Part shown: piece after piece, positions 1 to 7,909 of the stretch
Position numbering within the stretch: the stretch's first letter is position 1
Layout of the letters: each line of letters starts with the position of its first letter
NCBI GenBank assembly: GCA_944383855.1
Contig: CALWRB010000035.1
Location: 1-64,000 of the forward strand
Direction of reading: 5' to 3'
Source of the DNA: an uncultured Lachnospiraceae bacterium
Lineage (GTDB): Bacteria > Bacillota > Clostridia > Lachnospirales > Anaerotignaceae
Length of the DNA: 64,000 bases
Made by a program: the position numbers and the translations under genes
The notes under the pieces: generated by a model
What the model was told of the DNA's origin: nothing
The model's input: the letters and a program-made list of their open reading frames with translations, nothing else
Databases searched by the model: none

Positions 1-155
1 GGAATCCGCAGTCGGAATTTATTTCCGACGAGGAAAAGCCGAAGTTTCAAGGCTTTTAGCCGATGGAACTTCGAGCTTTATACTTCTGTCAACTCGTCAA
101 AGGCTTGAATGAAATGAGCCTTTGACGTCAGGGTGTCGACTTTTTCGACACCCTG
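1..155 (-). repeat. Interspersed repeat, copy A (hairpin-rich)
   Basis: This stretch is a chain of inverted repeats: 11-29, 34-57, an 11-bp perfect stem at 95-105/117-127 and a 10-bp stem at 129-138/146-155. Read on the minus strand it contains CGTCAAAGG, 24 further bases, then AGTTGACAGAAGTA and AAAGC. The same blocks with the same spacing occur on the plus strand near 51316-51365. The minus strand also reads in frame as a short peptide ending AFDELTEV before a stop. There is no start codon or ribosome binding site, so I treat it as a dispersed element or gene remnant, possibly cut by the window edge. Confidence 0.6.
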
Positions 156-156
156 T

Positions 157-187
157 CAGGCAGCCTTTCGGGCTTGCCTGTTTTTTT
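157..187 (+). terminator. Hairpin plus T-tract
   Basis: CAGGCA/TGCCTG with an inner GCC/GGC stem is followed by seven T. It has the form of a plus-strand Rho-independent terminator. No plus-strand gene precedes it in the window, so it may belong to the repeat at 1-155 or end a transcript entering from the left. The T-tract overlaps the stop codon of the minus-strand lipoprotein gene. Confidence 0.5.
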
Positions 188-569
188 ATGCACCTGCGGA
201 TTTTTCTTCCTCTAACTGCTGTATCATTGTCACAAGCGATCCTCTGGATGTGATCGATGTATGCTCCACCGCTTCGTCCGCTTCCCTTGCCGCGCGGTCC
301 GCTTCCCTTTTTAATGCCTGCTCGTTTCCCCCCTGTTCTAACGTCAGACCAATGATCGCCGTGCCGCCCTCGATCACCACGGCAGCTGAAACGATTCCGT
401 CTGTTTGCAAAAGTGCTTCTTTAATTTTTGCCGCCCTCTCCTGCGCCGTTTCGCTTGGCGGCGCGCTTTGCTGCTCGCGTGTGGCAGAAAGATCGGCACC
501 CACACGCATACTTGCACAGCCGCTGAGGCATACTGCACAAAGGAGAAACCAAACTGCCATTCGTTTCAT
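186..569 (-). CDS. YhcN/YlaJ-type sporulation lipoprotein
   Basis: This is a small lipoprotein of 127 residues. The N-terminus is a typical lipoprotein signal with a basic start, a hydrophobic stretch and lipobox LSGC, so the mature protein should be anchored by the cysteine on a membrane face. The mature part, with an 'AAKIKEALLQTDGIVSAAVVIEGGTAIIGL' type pattern (seen here as separate blocks AAKIKEALL, GIVSAAVV and GTAIIGL), resembles the YhcN/YlaJ family of spore lipoproteins. I prefer the ATG at 569, which has AGGTGG about 10 bases upstream, over the in-frame GTG at 584, which overlaps that site. The exact role of this family in spores is not settled, and the assignment rests on pattern only. 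Confidence 0.65.
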   Translation of the reverse strand: MKRMAVWFLLCAVCLSGCASMRVGADLSATREQQSAPPSETAQERAAKIKEALLQTDGIVSAAVVIEGGTAIIGLTLEQGGNEQALKREADRAAREADEAVEHTSITSRGSLVTMIQQLEEEKSAGA

Positions 570-762
570 TTGTGATGCCACCACCTTTCTTGTTTCATCT
601 TTCCCACTCGGCGCATCTTCTATGAAAAAAAGAACTGGCAGATATGTTTCAAAAAAACAAACTTCGTACCTGCCTTGCCACCGCTTTGCGTTTTTGGTAT
701 GATAACATCAGAAAAAAAAAGCGCTGTCAAATAAGGAAGGGAAAAAAAGGAGGCGTTTTTCC

Positions 763-918
763 ATGTCTTTCCAAAAAATACGAGTCGATGAGATCAAACC
801 GTCGCCGCAAAACGGCTGTTATATCACAAAAAAAGAGCAGCAGACGATTTTTGTCTGCGGGATCCTCTGTGCGGCTCTGTTTGTATTAAAATCCCTCTTT
901 TTGCGAAAAAAATACTGA
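763..918 (+). CDS. Small single-pass membrane protein, 51 residues
   Basis: An ORF of 51 codons begins MSFQKIRVDEIKPS and has a perfect AGGAGG nine bases before its ATG. Residues about 29-47 form one hydrophobic segment with two cysteines (FVCGILCAALFVL), followed by a positive tail LRKKY. This predicts an N-out or N-in single-pass membrane protein, with orientation favouring a cytoplasmic C-terminus by the positive-inside rule. I recognise no family. It lies alone ahead of the ychF promoter. The strong ribosome binding site is the main evidence that it is translated. Confidence 0.55.
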   Translation: MSFQKIRVDEIKPSPQNGCYITKKEQQTIFVCGILCAALFVLKSLFLRKKY

Positions 919-945
919 AAAAAAGCTGTTTTTTGCGTTTTTTCC

Positions 946-974
946 TTGCAGTCGGATACGGCTTTCGATATAAT
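946..974 (+). promoter_or_regulatory. SigA-type promoter for ychF
   Basis: TTGCAG, a 17-base spacer and TATAAT lie 112 bases upstream of the ychF start. The -10 is perfect and the -35 matches four of six positions. Confidence 0.7.
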
Positions 975-1086
975 AACAACCGTATGACAGAGTTTTTCCC
1001 CTTACACGGCGCTCTGTCTGTTCTTATGTAGACACAACATGGATTTTTCATAGAACACAGTCAAACGGAAAGGAAGTTTTCACCCC

Positions 1087-2184
1087 ATGAAATTAGGTAT
1101 CGTTGGTCTGCCCAACGTGGGCAAAAGTACATTATTCAATTCCATGACGCTGGGTAAGGCAGAGGCTGCCAATTACCCTTTCTGCACGATCGACCCTAAC
1201 GTAGGTATCGTAACCGTGCCGGACGAGCGTCTGACCAAACTGACAGAGCTGTATGACTCCGCCAAGACAACCCCCGCCGTCATTGAATTTGTAGACATTG
1301 CAGGTCTGGTACGCGGCGCAAGCAAAGGCGAGGGCTTAGGCAATAAATTCCTCTCCCATATCCGTGAAGTGGACGCGATCGTACATGTGGTACGCTGTTT
1401 CGAGGATACCAATGTGGTGCATGTGGACGGCTCCATCGACCCGATCCGCGATATCGAAACGATTGAGCTGGAACTGGTATTTTCCGATCTGGAGATCCTG
1501 GAACGCCGTATCGCGAAAGTGACCAAACTGGCAAAATCCGATAAAACCATGCGTCACGAGCTGGAAATTCTGGAAAAACTGAAAGATGGACTGGAACAAG
1601 GTGTTTCTGCCCGTGCCATCGAGATGGAAACACCGGAAGACAAGGCTTTTGTGGAAAGCCTGACACTTTTGACCGCAAAACCCGTGCTGTATGCGGCAAA
1701 TGTTGCGGAAGAAGATCTGGCAGATGACGGCAAGAGCAATCCTTTTGTTGCGAAAGTACGCGAATTTGCCGCAAAAGAGGGCAGTGAAGTATTCGTATTA
1801 TGCGCAAAAATCGAAGAAGAGATCGCGGATCTGGACGAAGCGGACAAAAAAGAATTTTTGGCAGATCTGGGTGTCGCTGACAGCGGTCTGGACCGCTTGA
1901 TCGCCGCAAGCTATCAACTGCTGGGGCTAATCAGCTATCTGACCGCAGGACCACAGGAAAGCCGTGCTTGGACCATTCCCGCAGGCACCAAAGCACCGCA
2001 GGCGGCAGGAAAGATCCACAGCGACTTTGAACGCGGCTTTATCCGTGCGGAAGTGGTGGCATATGACGACCTGATGCGTCTTGGCAGTTATAATGCCGCA
2101 AAAGAAGCGGGTCTGGTACGCTCGGAAGGTAAGGAATATGTCGTCAAAGACGGTGATGTGATCCTGTTCCGCTTTAATGTTTGA
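1087..2184 (+). CDS. ychF: Redox-regulated P-loop ATPase/GTPase YchF
   Basis: YchF belongs to the universally conserved Obg-related family. It binds ATP in preference to GTP and associates with ribosomes and stress responses. The protein has 365 residues, the usual length. The P-loop GLPNVGKST is at about residues 7-15. The G3 region DIAGLVRGASKGEGLGN is present. NVAEED stands where GTPases carry NKxD, which is the feature that gives this family ATP preference. The C-terminal TGS-like domain ends with a VVKDGDVILFRFNV tail, as usual. The gene appears monocistronic, with its own promoter. Confidence 0.95.
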   Translation: MKLGIVGLPNVGKSTLFNSMTLGKAEAANYPFCTIDPNVGIVTVPDERLTKLTELYDSAKTTPAVIEFVDIAGLVRGASKGEGLGNKFLSHIREVDAIVHVVRCFEDTNVVHVDGSIDPIRDIETIELELVFSDLEILERRIAKVTKLAKSDKTMRHELEILEKLKDGLEQGVSARAIEMETPEDKAFVESLTLLTAKPVLYAANVAEEDLADDGKSNPFVAKVREFAAKEGSEVFVLCAKIEEEIADLDEADKKEFLADLGVADSGLDRLIAASYQLLGLISYLTAGPQESRAWTIPAGTKAPQAAGKIHSDFERGFIRAEVVAYDDLMRLGSYNAAKEAGLVRSEGKEYVVKDGDVILFRFNV

Positions 2185-2332
2185 TTTTTTACTAAATTGC
2201 ATGGTTTGTGTCTTTCGATCGCTTTCGGAAGACACTTTTTTTATAAAAGCTTCTTGTTATCCGTTTTGCGCCAAAAGCAGCAAAATAGTTCTGAAATCAA
2301 ACAAAAAATCATCGGAAAATGCAGGAAACGGA

Positions 2333-2361
2333 TTGCGTTTTCCCTATTCCTTATTCTATAA
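2333..2361 (+). promoter_or_regulatory. SigA-type promoter for the SLH protein gene
   Basis: TTGCGT, a 17-base spacer and TATAAT precede the SLH gene by about 90 bases. Confidence 0.6.
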
Positions 2362-2452
2362 TAAGAGTACCTTGGACGCTTGTATCACAAAAAAAGGGGA
2401 ACAGTGTTTCGGGGATCTTTGTAAAAAAAGGACGTAAAAGGGGGTTATTTTT

Positions 2453-3550
2453 ATGAAATGCAAAAAAATTACGGCGCTGATCGCCACAGCGGTAATGGCA
2501 TTGGGTCTGTGTATGCCCGCATCTGCCGCTGAGAATGTTGTCAGCGTGGACAGAGGCGGCAATGACGCACCGTACTACATCATTCAAAATGTGATCGGAA
2601 CAGAAAGCGCAAAAGTGACCGAGGATTTTGACATGACAGGCAATGATAATACCGCAATCTATTCCGGGGAAACGGTAGAAATCTATCAGGTAGAACCCGG
2701 TCAGGTATTTTATCTGAATGCGGTGAATGCTTACTATTTCTGCACCGCAAAAGTGGAAAACGGCATTCTTTATAGCACCGCTGCGGAAACAACAGGTATC
2801 GATCTTTCTGATTCCAACAAAGATGTCACCGTTTCCTTGGCATATGACAATGAGTATGACTACCCGATCAAATGCTACACCGGTCCGATCGTTTTGGAAG
2901 AAGAAGGGTATTATGCCCTGACCGCGTATGACTTCGGTCCTATGGCTGTATTTGATGTAAACACCAGAGTCGTTCATGTCATGGGCGAAGAAGAAGCACC
3001 CGCGGCAGAGCAGCCTGCTGCTACAACAACCAAATTTGTGGACGTCCCCGCTGATGCATACTATGCAGCACCCGTTGCGTGGGCAGTGGAAAACGGTGTC
3101 ACAGGCGGCACCAGCGCAACGACTTTCTCTCCGAAACAGACTTGCCGCAGCATCGAGATCTTGACTTTCCTGTGGAACGCATTGGAAAAACCCGAACCCA
3201 CTGCACAGGAAAATCCTTTCCCGAATGCGGACACAAGCGCTTACTACTACAAACCCATTCTGTGGGCATACCAGAACGGTGTCATCACCGAGGCGGAAGC
3301 AGCTACCTTTGATCCCGCGACCTACTGTGACCGCGGTGAAATGGCGATCTATCTGTATCGCGCAGCAGGTTCTCCCGCTACAGAAGCCGCAACTTTCAGT
3401 GATGTTCCTGCCACAGGCGAGTTAAACAGCGCAGTTTCGTGGGCATTGGCAAACGGCATCACAGCAGGAACCGGCGAGGATACCTATTCTCCCGATCAGA
3501 CTTGCCCGAGAGAGCAGATCATCACTTTCCTGTATCGTGCTTATCACTAA
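2453..3550 (+). CDS. Secreted S-layer-homology (SLH) domain protein
   Basis: The 365-residue protein starts with a clear Sec signal peptide (MKCKK, then a hydrophobic core, with likely cleavage after ASA-A near residue 26). Residues about 27-180 form a domain I do not recognise. After an Ala/Glu/Pro-rich linker come three SLH modules, at about 194-240, 254-302 and 314-365, each with the FxDVP...AVxWAxxNGVTxG...FxPxxxxxR pattern. SLH triplets hold proteins on pyruvylated secondary cell wall polymers, so this is probably a cell-wall-bound surface protein. The ribosome binding site AAAGGGGG precedes the ATG. A strong terminator follows directly, so the gene stands alone. Confidence 0.85.
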   Translation: MKCKKITALIATAVMALGLCMPASAAENVVSVDRGGNDAPYYIIQNVIGTESAKVTEDFDMTGNDNTAIYSGETVEIYQVEPGQVFYLNAVNAYYFCTAKVENGILYSTAAETTGIDLSDSNKDVTVSLAYDNEYDYPIKCYTGPIVLEEEGYYALTAYDFGPMAVFDVNTRVVHVMGEEEAPAAEQPAATTTKFVDVPADAYYAAPVAWAVENGVTGGTSATTFSPKQTCRSIEILTFLWNALEKPEPTAQENPFPNADTSAYYYKPILWAYQNGVITEAEAATFDPATYCDRGEMAIYLYRAAGSPATEAATFSDVPATGELNSAVSWALANGITAGTGEDTYSPDQTCPREQIITFLYRAYH

Positions 3551-3572
3551 GCAGATCATTTGATACCTTGCA

Positions 3573-3607
3573 AGAGTCGTGGAATTTATTTCCACGGCTC
3601 TTTTTTT
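3573..3607 (+). terminator. Terminator of the SLH gene
   Basis: A stem of about 12 bp (GAGTCGTGGAA / TTCCACGGCTC with one G-U pair) is followed by a T-run. Confidence 0.85.
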
Positions 3608-3835
3608 GGCTGCCTTTTTTAGGGGCAGCACCGCCCTTTTTTTCGAAAAATACCCCAAAAAAGTCAAGTGCTGATACCATAGAAGGTTTTTTTGCATCGC
3701 TGATACAAATTCGAAAAAACAGTTTCCGTTTATCCCCTTCCGTCTTTTTTTGCGCCTGATACGTTATTCTTTCCCATACTTTTCCCCCTCAGCAGGCAAA
3801 AAACACTGCTTTTTTGGGGACCGTTTCCACAGGGC

Positions 3836-3868
3836 AAAAAAAATCCTTCGCACGCACCGTACGAAGGA
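3836..3868 (-). terminator. Terminator of putP
   Basis: Read on the minus strand, TCCTTCG and CGAAGGA enclose an 11-base loop and are followed by eight T, 20 bases after the putP stop. Confidence 0.75.
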
Positions 3869-3887
3869 CTTTTTACTCTGATTCATT

Positions 3888-5426
3888 TTATTTTTTGCAC
3901 AGTTCGTTGACTTCATCAAACTGTTTGCAGATACGCTCGGAAGGCGGTGCGGTCAAAAGGCTTACCACAACGATCGCAACGCAAGCTACGATAAATGCAG
4001 GCAGCAATTCGTAAATTCCCCAAACGCCGCCCATCGGCGCAATCAAATATTTCCAGATGAATACCATCGCGCCGCCGCAGATCATACCTGCCAAAGCGCC
4101 CTGACGGTTACTTCTTCTCCAGAACAGTGCAAACAGCACCACAGGACCGAAGGAAGCACCAAAGCCAGCCCATGCGAACGATACGATACCGAATACGGAA
4201 CTGTCAGGATCTCTTGCGATAAATGCCGCAATGACGGAAATCAAGATAACGGAGATTCTGGCAACGATCATCGCTGTTTTTTCACTGATTTGAATTTTCA
4301 GGAAACCGCGGATCAGATTCTGCGAAACACTGGATGCCGCAGCCAACAGCTGAGAGTCCGCTGTGGACATCGTAGATGCCAGAATACCGGAAAGAATCAC
4401 ACCTGCCAAAAATGCGGGGAATACACCGTATGTACTCAGCAAATCGGAGATTTTTACAATGATCGCCTCGGAATTGGTGCCTTCCAGCACTTCGATCGCA
4501 CCTGCCTGAGATACGGCATAACCGATAATACCGATCAAAATGGCAACAGACATAGAGATCACGACCCAAACCGTAGCGATTTTTCTGGAAATGCTCAGTT
4601 TTTCCTTATCCTCGATCGCCATGAAACGCAACAGGATATGCGGCATACCGAAATAACCCAGACCCCATGCCAATACGGAGAAAATCGTCAGCGTACCATA
4701 AGGTTTTGCCGCCTGTTCCGCAACGCTGTAAGTTTCCGTCAAACTCAAATAACCGGGCAGTGCTTTCGCGTTTTCCATCACCGCGTCCCAACCGCCGGCA
4801 GAGCTGATGCCAAACAGCAGCACCACGATCAGCGCTACCGTCATTACGATACTCTGGATAAAGTCCGTTGTGCTGGCAGCCAAAAAGCCGCCGCTTGCGG
4901 TATAGCCTACAATGACGATCGCACTGATGAGCATCGCCGTCACATAATCCACTTCAAAAATATTGGCAAACAACTTACCGCAGGCAGCAAAGCCGGAAGC
5001 GGTATACGGAATAAAGAATATGATGATCACAATAGCCGCAATACACATCAAAATATTCTTATCATCTTCAAATCTTCTGGAGAAGAAATCCGGCAGTGTA
5101 ATGGAATTATCCGCCACATGGGAATAAATACGGATCCGCTTCGCCACGATCAGCCAGTTGACGTAGGTACCGATCGCAAGACCGATCGCTGTCCATGCCG
5201 CGTCAGCCACACCGCTTAAGTATGCCACACCGGGAAGACCCATCAAAAGCCAGCTGCTCATGTCGGAAGCCTCCGCGCTCATGGCAGTGACAAACGGTCC
5301 CAGTTTTCTGCCGCCTAAATAGAAATCGTCTACATTCTTATTTTGTCTGGAGCAATAAATACCGATGCCCAGAACGACCACCAGATAAACCACGATGGCC
5401 AACATGATATAAAATTGTGTTGTCAT
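3888..5426 (-). CDS. putP: Sodium/proline symporter PutP
   Basis: This is a member of the sodium:solute symporter (SSS) family that imports proline with sodium across the cytoplasmic membrane. The 512-residue length fits PutP (about 500). The first helix is followed by NVDDFYLGGRKLGPFVTAMS and then AEASDMSSWLLMGLPG, the helix-2 segment that in PutP carries the sodium and proline ligands. More than ten hydrophobic helices follow. The gene has its own promoter upstream and terminator downstream. The TetR gene lying upstream in the same direction could regulate it, but that is only proximity. Confidence 0.93.
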   Translation of the reverse strand: MTTQFYIMLAIVVYLVVVLGIGIYCSRQNKNVDDFYLGGRKLGPFVTAMSAEASDMSSWLLMGLPGVAYLSGVADAAWTAIGLAIGTYVNWLIVAKRIRIYSHVADNSITLPDFFSRRFEDDKNILMCIAAIVIIIFFIPYTASGFAACGKLFANIFEVDYVTAMLISAIVIVGYTASGGFLAASTTDFIQSIVMTVALIVVLLFGISSAGGWDAVMENAKALPGYLSLTETYSVAEQAAKPYGTLTIFSVLAWGLGYFGMPHILLRFMAIEDKEKLSISRKIATVWVVISMSVAILIGIIGYAVSQAGAIEVLEGTNSEAIIVKISDLLSTYGVFPAFLAGVILSGILASTMSTADSQLLAAASSVSQNLIRGFLKIQISEKTAMIVARISVILISVIAAFIARDPDSSVFGIVSFAWAGFGASFGPVVLFALFWRRSNRQGALAGMICGGAMVFIWKYLIAPMGGVWGIYELLPAFIVACVAIVVVSLLTAPPSERICKQFDEVNELCKK

Positions 5427-5484
5427 GTTTTTTCTTACCTCTTTCCCTTTCTGTTTGCTTTCTGCCGAAAATGCAATATCGGTA

Positions 5485-5513
5485 ATTATACCATAACTAA
5501 AATTAGACTGAAA
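5485..5513 (-). promoter_or_regulatory. SigA-type promoter for putP
   Basis: On the minus strand TTTCAG, a 17-base spacer and TATAAT lie 59 bases upstream of the putP start. Confidence 0.65.
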
Positions 5514-5610
5514 TACAGAATACAGTATAGAATAAATACTATACTTTATATCTAATAAATATTAAAAACCCATATTTTCATAGGTTTTATTACTGTACGA
5601 TAGACAAACG

Positions 5611-5657
5611 AAAAGCAGGGATATTTTTAAAAATATTATTTTTCTCCCTGCTTTTTT
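5611..5657 (-). terminator. Terminator after the TetR gene
   Basis: AAAAGCAGGGA and TCCCTGCTTTT form a long stem around an A/T-rich loop, with T-runs in both directions. It lies just after the tetR-family stop. A second weaker hairpin with five T follows at about 5563-5586 on the minus strand. Confidence 0.75.
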
Positions 5658-5675
5658 GTCATTTTTTATTGCTTT

Positions 5676-6269
5676 TCATTGCTGCGCGCCGCGAAAACCG
5701 TTCAAAAACATCGGCAGCATCTGTCTGGCGTACTGCGTCAAAGAATACTCCCCGTTGCATAGACACCAGTCATAGATCAGCGCCCGCTCACACAGCGCAT
5801 AGGCTTTGATAAAATCATTAACGGAAATATCCTGTCTGATCTCCCCGCGCTGCTGCCCTTCCGCCGTGATCTGGCGCAGCAGTTTGTAGTACACACGGTT
5901 ATGATCGAGCAAATGTTTCTCCCCTGCCGTTGTCAGTTGGGAAGAATACAGCCGGCTGACCAAAGAAAGCGGTACCGTATCGTCCATCATGCGAAACAGC
6001 TCCTGATTCAGTAACATCAGCTTCTCAAAGCTGTTCATCTGCGCGGGGATCTGCCCCATCAGCTGCTGGTAACGGTCGTCAAACAGATCGGAAAGGGAAC
6101 TGAGCAGGGCGTCTTTGCCGCTGAAATAGTGGTAAAACGAACCCTTTGACGTGCCGGATTTCTCCACGATCTCCTCAATGGTCGTATCATCGTAGCCCTG
6201 TTCATAAAACAGTTTCCATGCCGCGGAAACGATTTTGCTTTTCGTATTGCGGTTGTTTTTCTTCGCCAT
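5676..6269 (-). CDS. TetR/AcrR-family transcriptional regulator
   Basis: The protein has 197 residues. The N-terminal helix-turn-helix (about 8-55) is classic TetR: KSKIVSAAWKLFYEQGYDDT, then TIEEIVEKSGTSKGSFYHYF. The C-terminal ligand-binding domain is unassigned. The gene starts 16 bases after the CARF-nuclease gene and so is the last gene of that operon. It may autoregulate that operon or act on putP downstream. The inducer is unknown. Confidence 0.88.
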   Translation of the reverse strand: MAKKNNRNTKSKIVSAAWKLFYEQGYDDTTIEEIVEKSGTSKGSFYHYFSGKDALLSSLSDLFDDRYQQLMGQIPAQMNSFEKLMLLNQELFRMMDDTVPLSLVSRLYSSQLTTAGEKHLLDHNRVYYKLLRQITAEGQQRGEIRQDISVNDFIKAYALCERALIYDWCLCNGEYSLTQYARQMLPMFLNGFRGAQQ

Positions 6270-6285
6270 AGCCGCTCCTCTTTTT

Positions 6286-7485
6286 TTATACTTTCTTCCA
6301 CTTCAGGCTGACCAGATCATGTCCTTTGATGGTATCGACCAGTCTTTGCTCAAAATCCTCGGCAAGAATATCGTCTGCGTCCAACAGCTCCAATCCCAGC
6401 TCCTGCGCTCGTTTATATGTACCGGTATGCTCTCGTTTTTCCCGACTGTATGTGACGATGACACCCTTCGAAAACCAGCCGCCCAACCGCTTTTTCGCGA
6501 TCAAAAGCTCATTGAGCGCGGCAGTATCGGCATCGCGCAGTTTGCAGGAAATGAATACCGGTAAAGAGTCTTCCATCAATATCACATCGATCTCATTGCC
6601 CGCCATCGTCACGCCGTCGTAAGCGTCCCAGTCGATCATCGTGCCGAGCTTCACGTCCTGAAACGCGCCGGATCTTGCGGCAGAAACATAGACATATAAC
6701 TCCAGCCATACCCCGTAATTGATACAGTACTGCTTATTTTCCTTCGAAGTAAAGCGAAAGCGCACCCGATGCTCCTCGATTACCAGTCCGCTGATGAAAC
6801 CGTTTCGCTCCAGTTCCAATAAAATATGTTCATTCGCCCAAGCCTTTTTCCCGTTTTTCATGCTGACCTGTTTTTTGCTGTTGACATACATTTCATTGGG
6901 CTGCAGGCGGGATACCACCACCTGCAAAAAACTGCAAGTCGGTTTCCATTCAAATAAATGGCGGAATAAATACCTTGCCATGCGCAAGATCGCGTCATAC
7001 CGATCCTCTGCGGGCGGTTTATGCGACTCGCCGATAAAGCAGGCGCCTCTGGCGTCCACAAAATCCTCCAATGTCAGCTGTATGGTCTTTGCCACCACTT
7101 CTTCCCTGTCCAAATCCAGAATGGATTTGCTCGCTAATTCTGTGTAAAGCAGCTTGACACCTTTTTCACTGCCCGCCTTATAGCCCGCGATCATCATCAG
7201 CTCGCTGCCGCCTGTCAGCTCCATCGCAAAGCCTTCCGCACCTTCTCTTTCGATCAGACGGCAGGTGGTGCTGTAGATCTGATTCAGCGATAAAATATTG
7301 ATCGGATACGTTTCCAGTTTGATCTGCGGCATATGCCGCTGAAAGCATTTTTCCAGACTGCGAAAGCAAGTCAGATCCTGTATTTCCTTATCATACAGAA
7401 AAATGACTTTTTTCGGCCGCAGCGTCAAAACCGCCATGATATTTTTCAAAACATCTTTATCGTAAAACTCCAACAGGGTTTCCAT
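6286..7485 (-). CDS. Card1/Can2-like CARF-nuclease (DUF1887 family)
   Basis: The 399-residue protein looks like the DUF1887 family (VC1899 type), to which the cyclic-oligoadenylate-activated nuclease Card1 is related. The N-terminal Rossmann-like part carries FAMELTGGSELMMIAGY (about 87-102), the position where CARF domains show the T-G-G-T/S ligand loop. A middle winged-helix-like region (about 205-255) follows. The C-terminal PD-(D/E)xK-like part has WLELYVY (E262 area), GNEIDVI with D300, and FISCKL with K315; serine stands where many such nucleases carry the second acid. In type III CRISPR systems such proteins are switched on by cyclic oligoadenylates. Here no CRISPR array or cas gene is in the window. 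It lies between gerW (21 bases upstream) and tetR (16 bases downstream). Confidence 0.72.
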   Translation of the reverse strand: METLLEFYDKDVLKNIMAVLTLRPKKVIFLYDKEIQDLTCFRSLEKCFQRHMPQIKLETYPINILSLNQIYSTTCRLIEREGAEGFAMELTGGSELMMIAGYKAGSEKGVKLLYTELASKSILDLDREEVVAKTIQLTLEDFVDARGACFIGESHKPPAEDRYDAILRMARYLFRHLFEWKPTCSFLQVVVSRLQPNEMYVNSKKQVSMKNGKKAWANEHILLELERNGFISGLVIEEHRVRFRFTSKENKQYCINYGVWLELYVYVSAARSGAFQDVKLGTMIDWDAYDGVTMAGNEIDVILMEDSLPVFISCKLRDADTAALNELLIAKKRLGGWFSKGVIVTYSREKREHTGTYKRAQELGLELLDADDILAEDFEQRLVDTIKGHDLVSLKWKKV

Positions 7486-7506
7486 ATCGGTTCCCCCTTC
7501 CTTGCG

Positions 7507-7902
7507 TCAATCTTCCACAATGGTTTCTTCTTCAAACTTCACAGAAGGCTCGTCTTTTTTCCTGCCGCTAAAAACAGAGGCAAAGTCCAGACGATCCACA
7601 ACACCCGGCGCCATATCGATCAGCTTGCTGACCGCATCTTGATTTTTAACATTGATCATCTGTACGGAGCCACCGCGGATCACCAATACCGCAGAAGGTG
7701 TGATCTTCGCGCCCATACCGCCTGCCGTGTTTTGCTTGCCTTGCTGCTGCGCGCCCGCACCCACGCCGACCGAAACCTCGATCAGCGGCAAAAGTGTTAC
7801 CTCTCCTAAAACGATCGCATCGCCCACCACGGTTTTGGTAGATACCAAATCATCGACTTTTTGAAACAATACTTCCAAAGAATCCTGAAATTCTTTTCCC
7901 AT
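7507..7902 (-). CDS. gerW: Spore germination protein GerW (YtfJ)
   Basis: This 131-residue protein matches GerW/YtfJ, needed in Bacillus for germination in response to some nutrients. Recognisable blocks are VVGDAIVLGEVTLLPLIEVS, the glycine-rich GVGAGAQ and GGMGAKITPSAVLVI. The C-terminal tail is acidic (EEETIVED). It lies seven bases downstream of the DUF2953 gene, an arrangement also known for ytfI-ytfJ in Bacillus, which supports both calls. It should be made in the forespore, but I did not find a forespore-type promoter directly before it; the operon is probably read from upstream. Confidence 0.9.
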   Translation of the reverse strand: MGKEFQDSLEVLFQKVDDLVSTKTVVGDAIVLGEVTLLPLIEVSVGVGAGAQQQGKQNTAGGMGAKITPSAVLVIRGGSVQMINVKNQDAVSKLIDMAPGVVDRLDFASVFSGRKKDEPSVKFEEETIVED

Positions 7903-7909
7903 GCCCTTC

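Noticed and set aside
1-187. Possible CRISPR array or tRNA because of many hairpins
   Set aside because: The hairpins differ in sequence and size and there are no regular spacers; no cloverleaf fits.
644-889. 81-codon ORF on the plus strand
   Set aside because: No ribosome binding site; it overlaps the better supported 51-residue ORF in another frame, and its peptide is Lys/Arg/Ser-rich without pattern.
1280-1909. 209-codon ORF on the minus strand
   Set aside because: Antisense to ychF, with Arg/Pro/His-rich low-quality peptide and no ribosome binding site.
4290-5219. 309-codon ORF on the plus strand
   Set aside because: It is antisense to putP, whose membrane helices and motifs are clear. 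No start signal.
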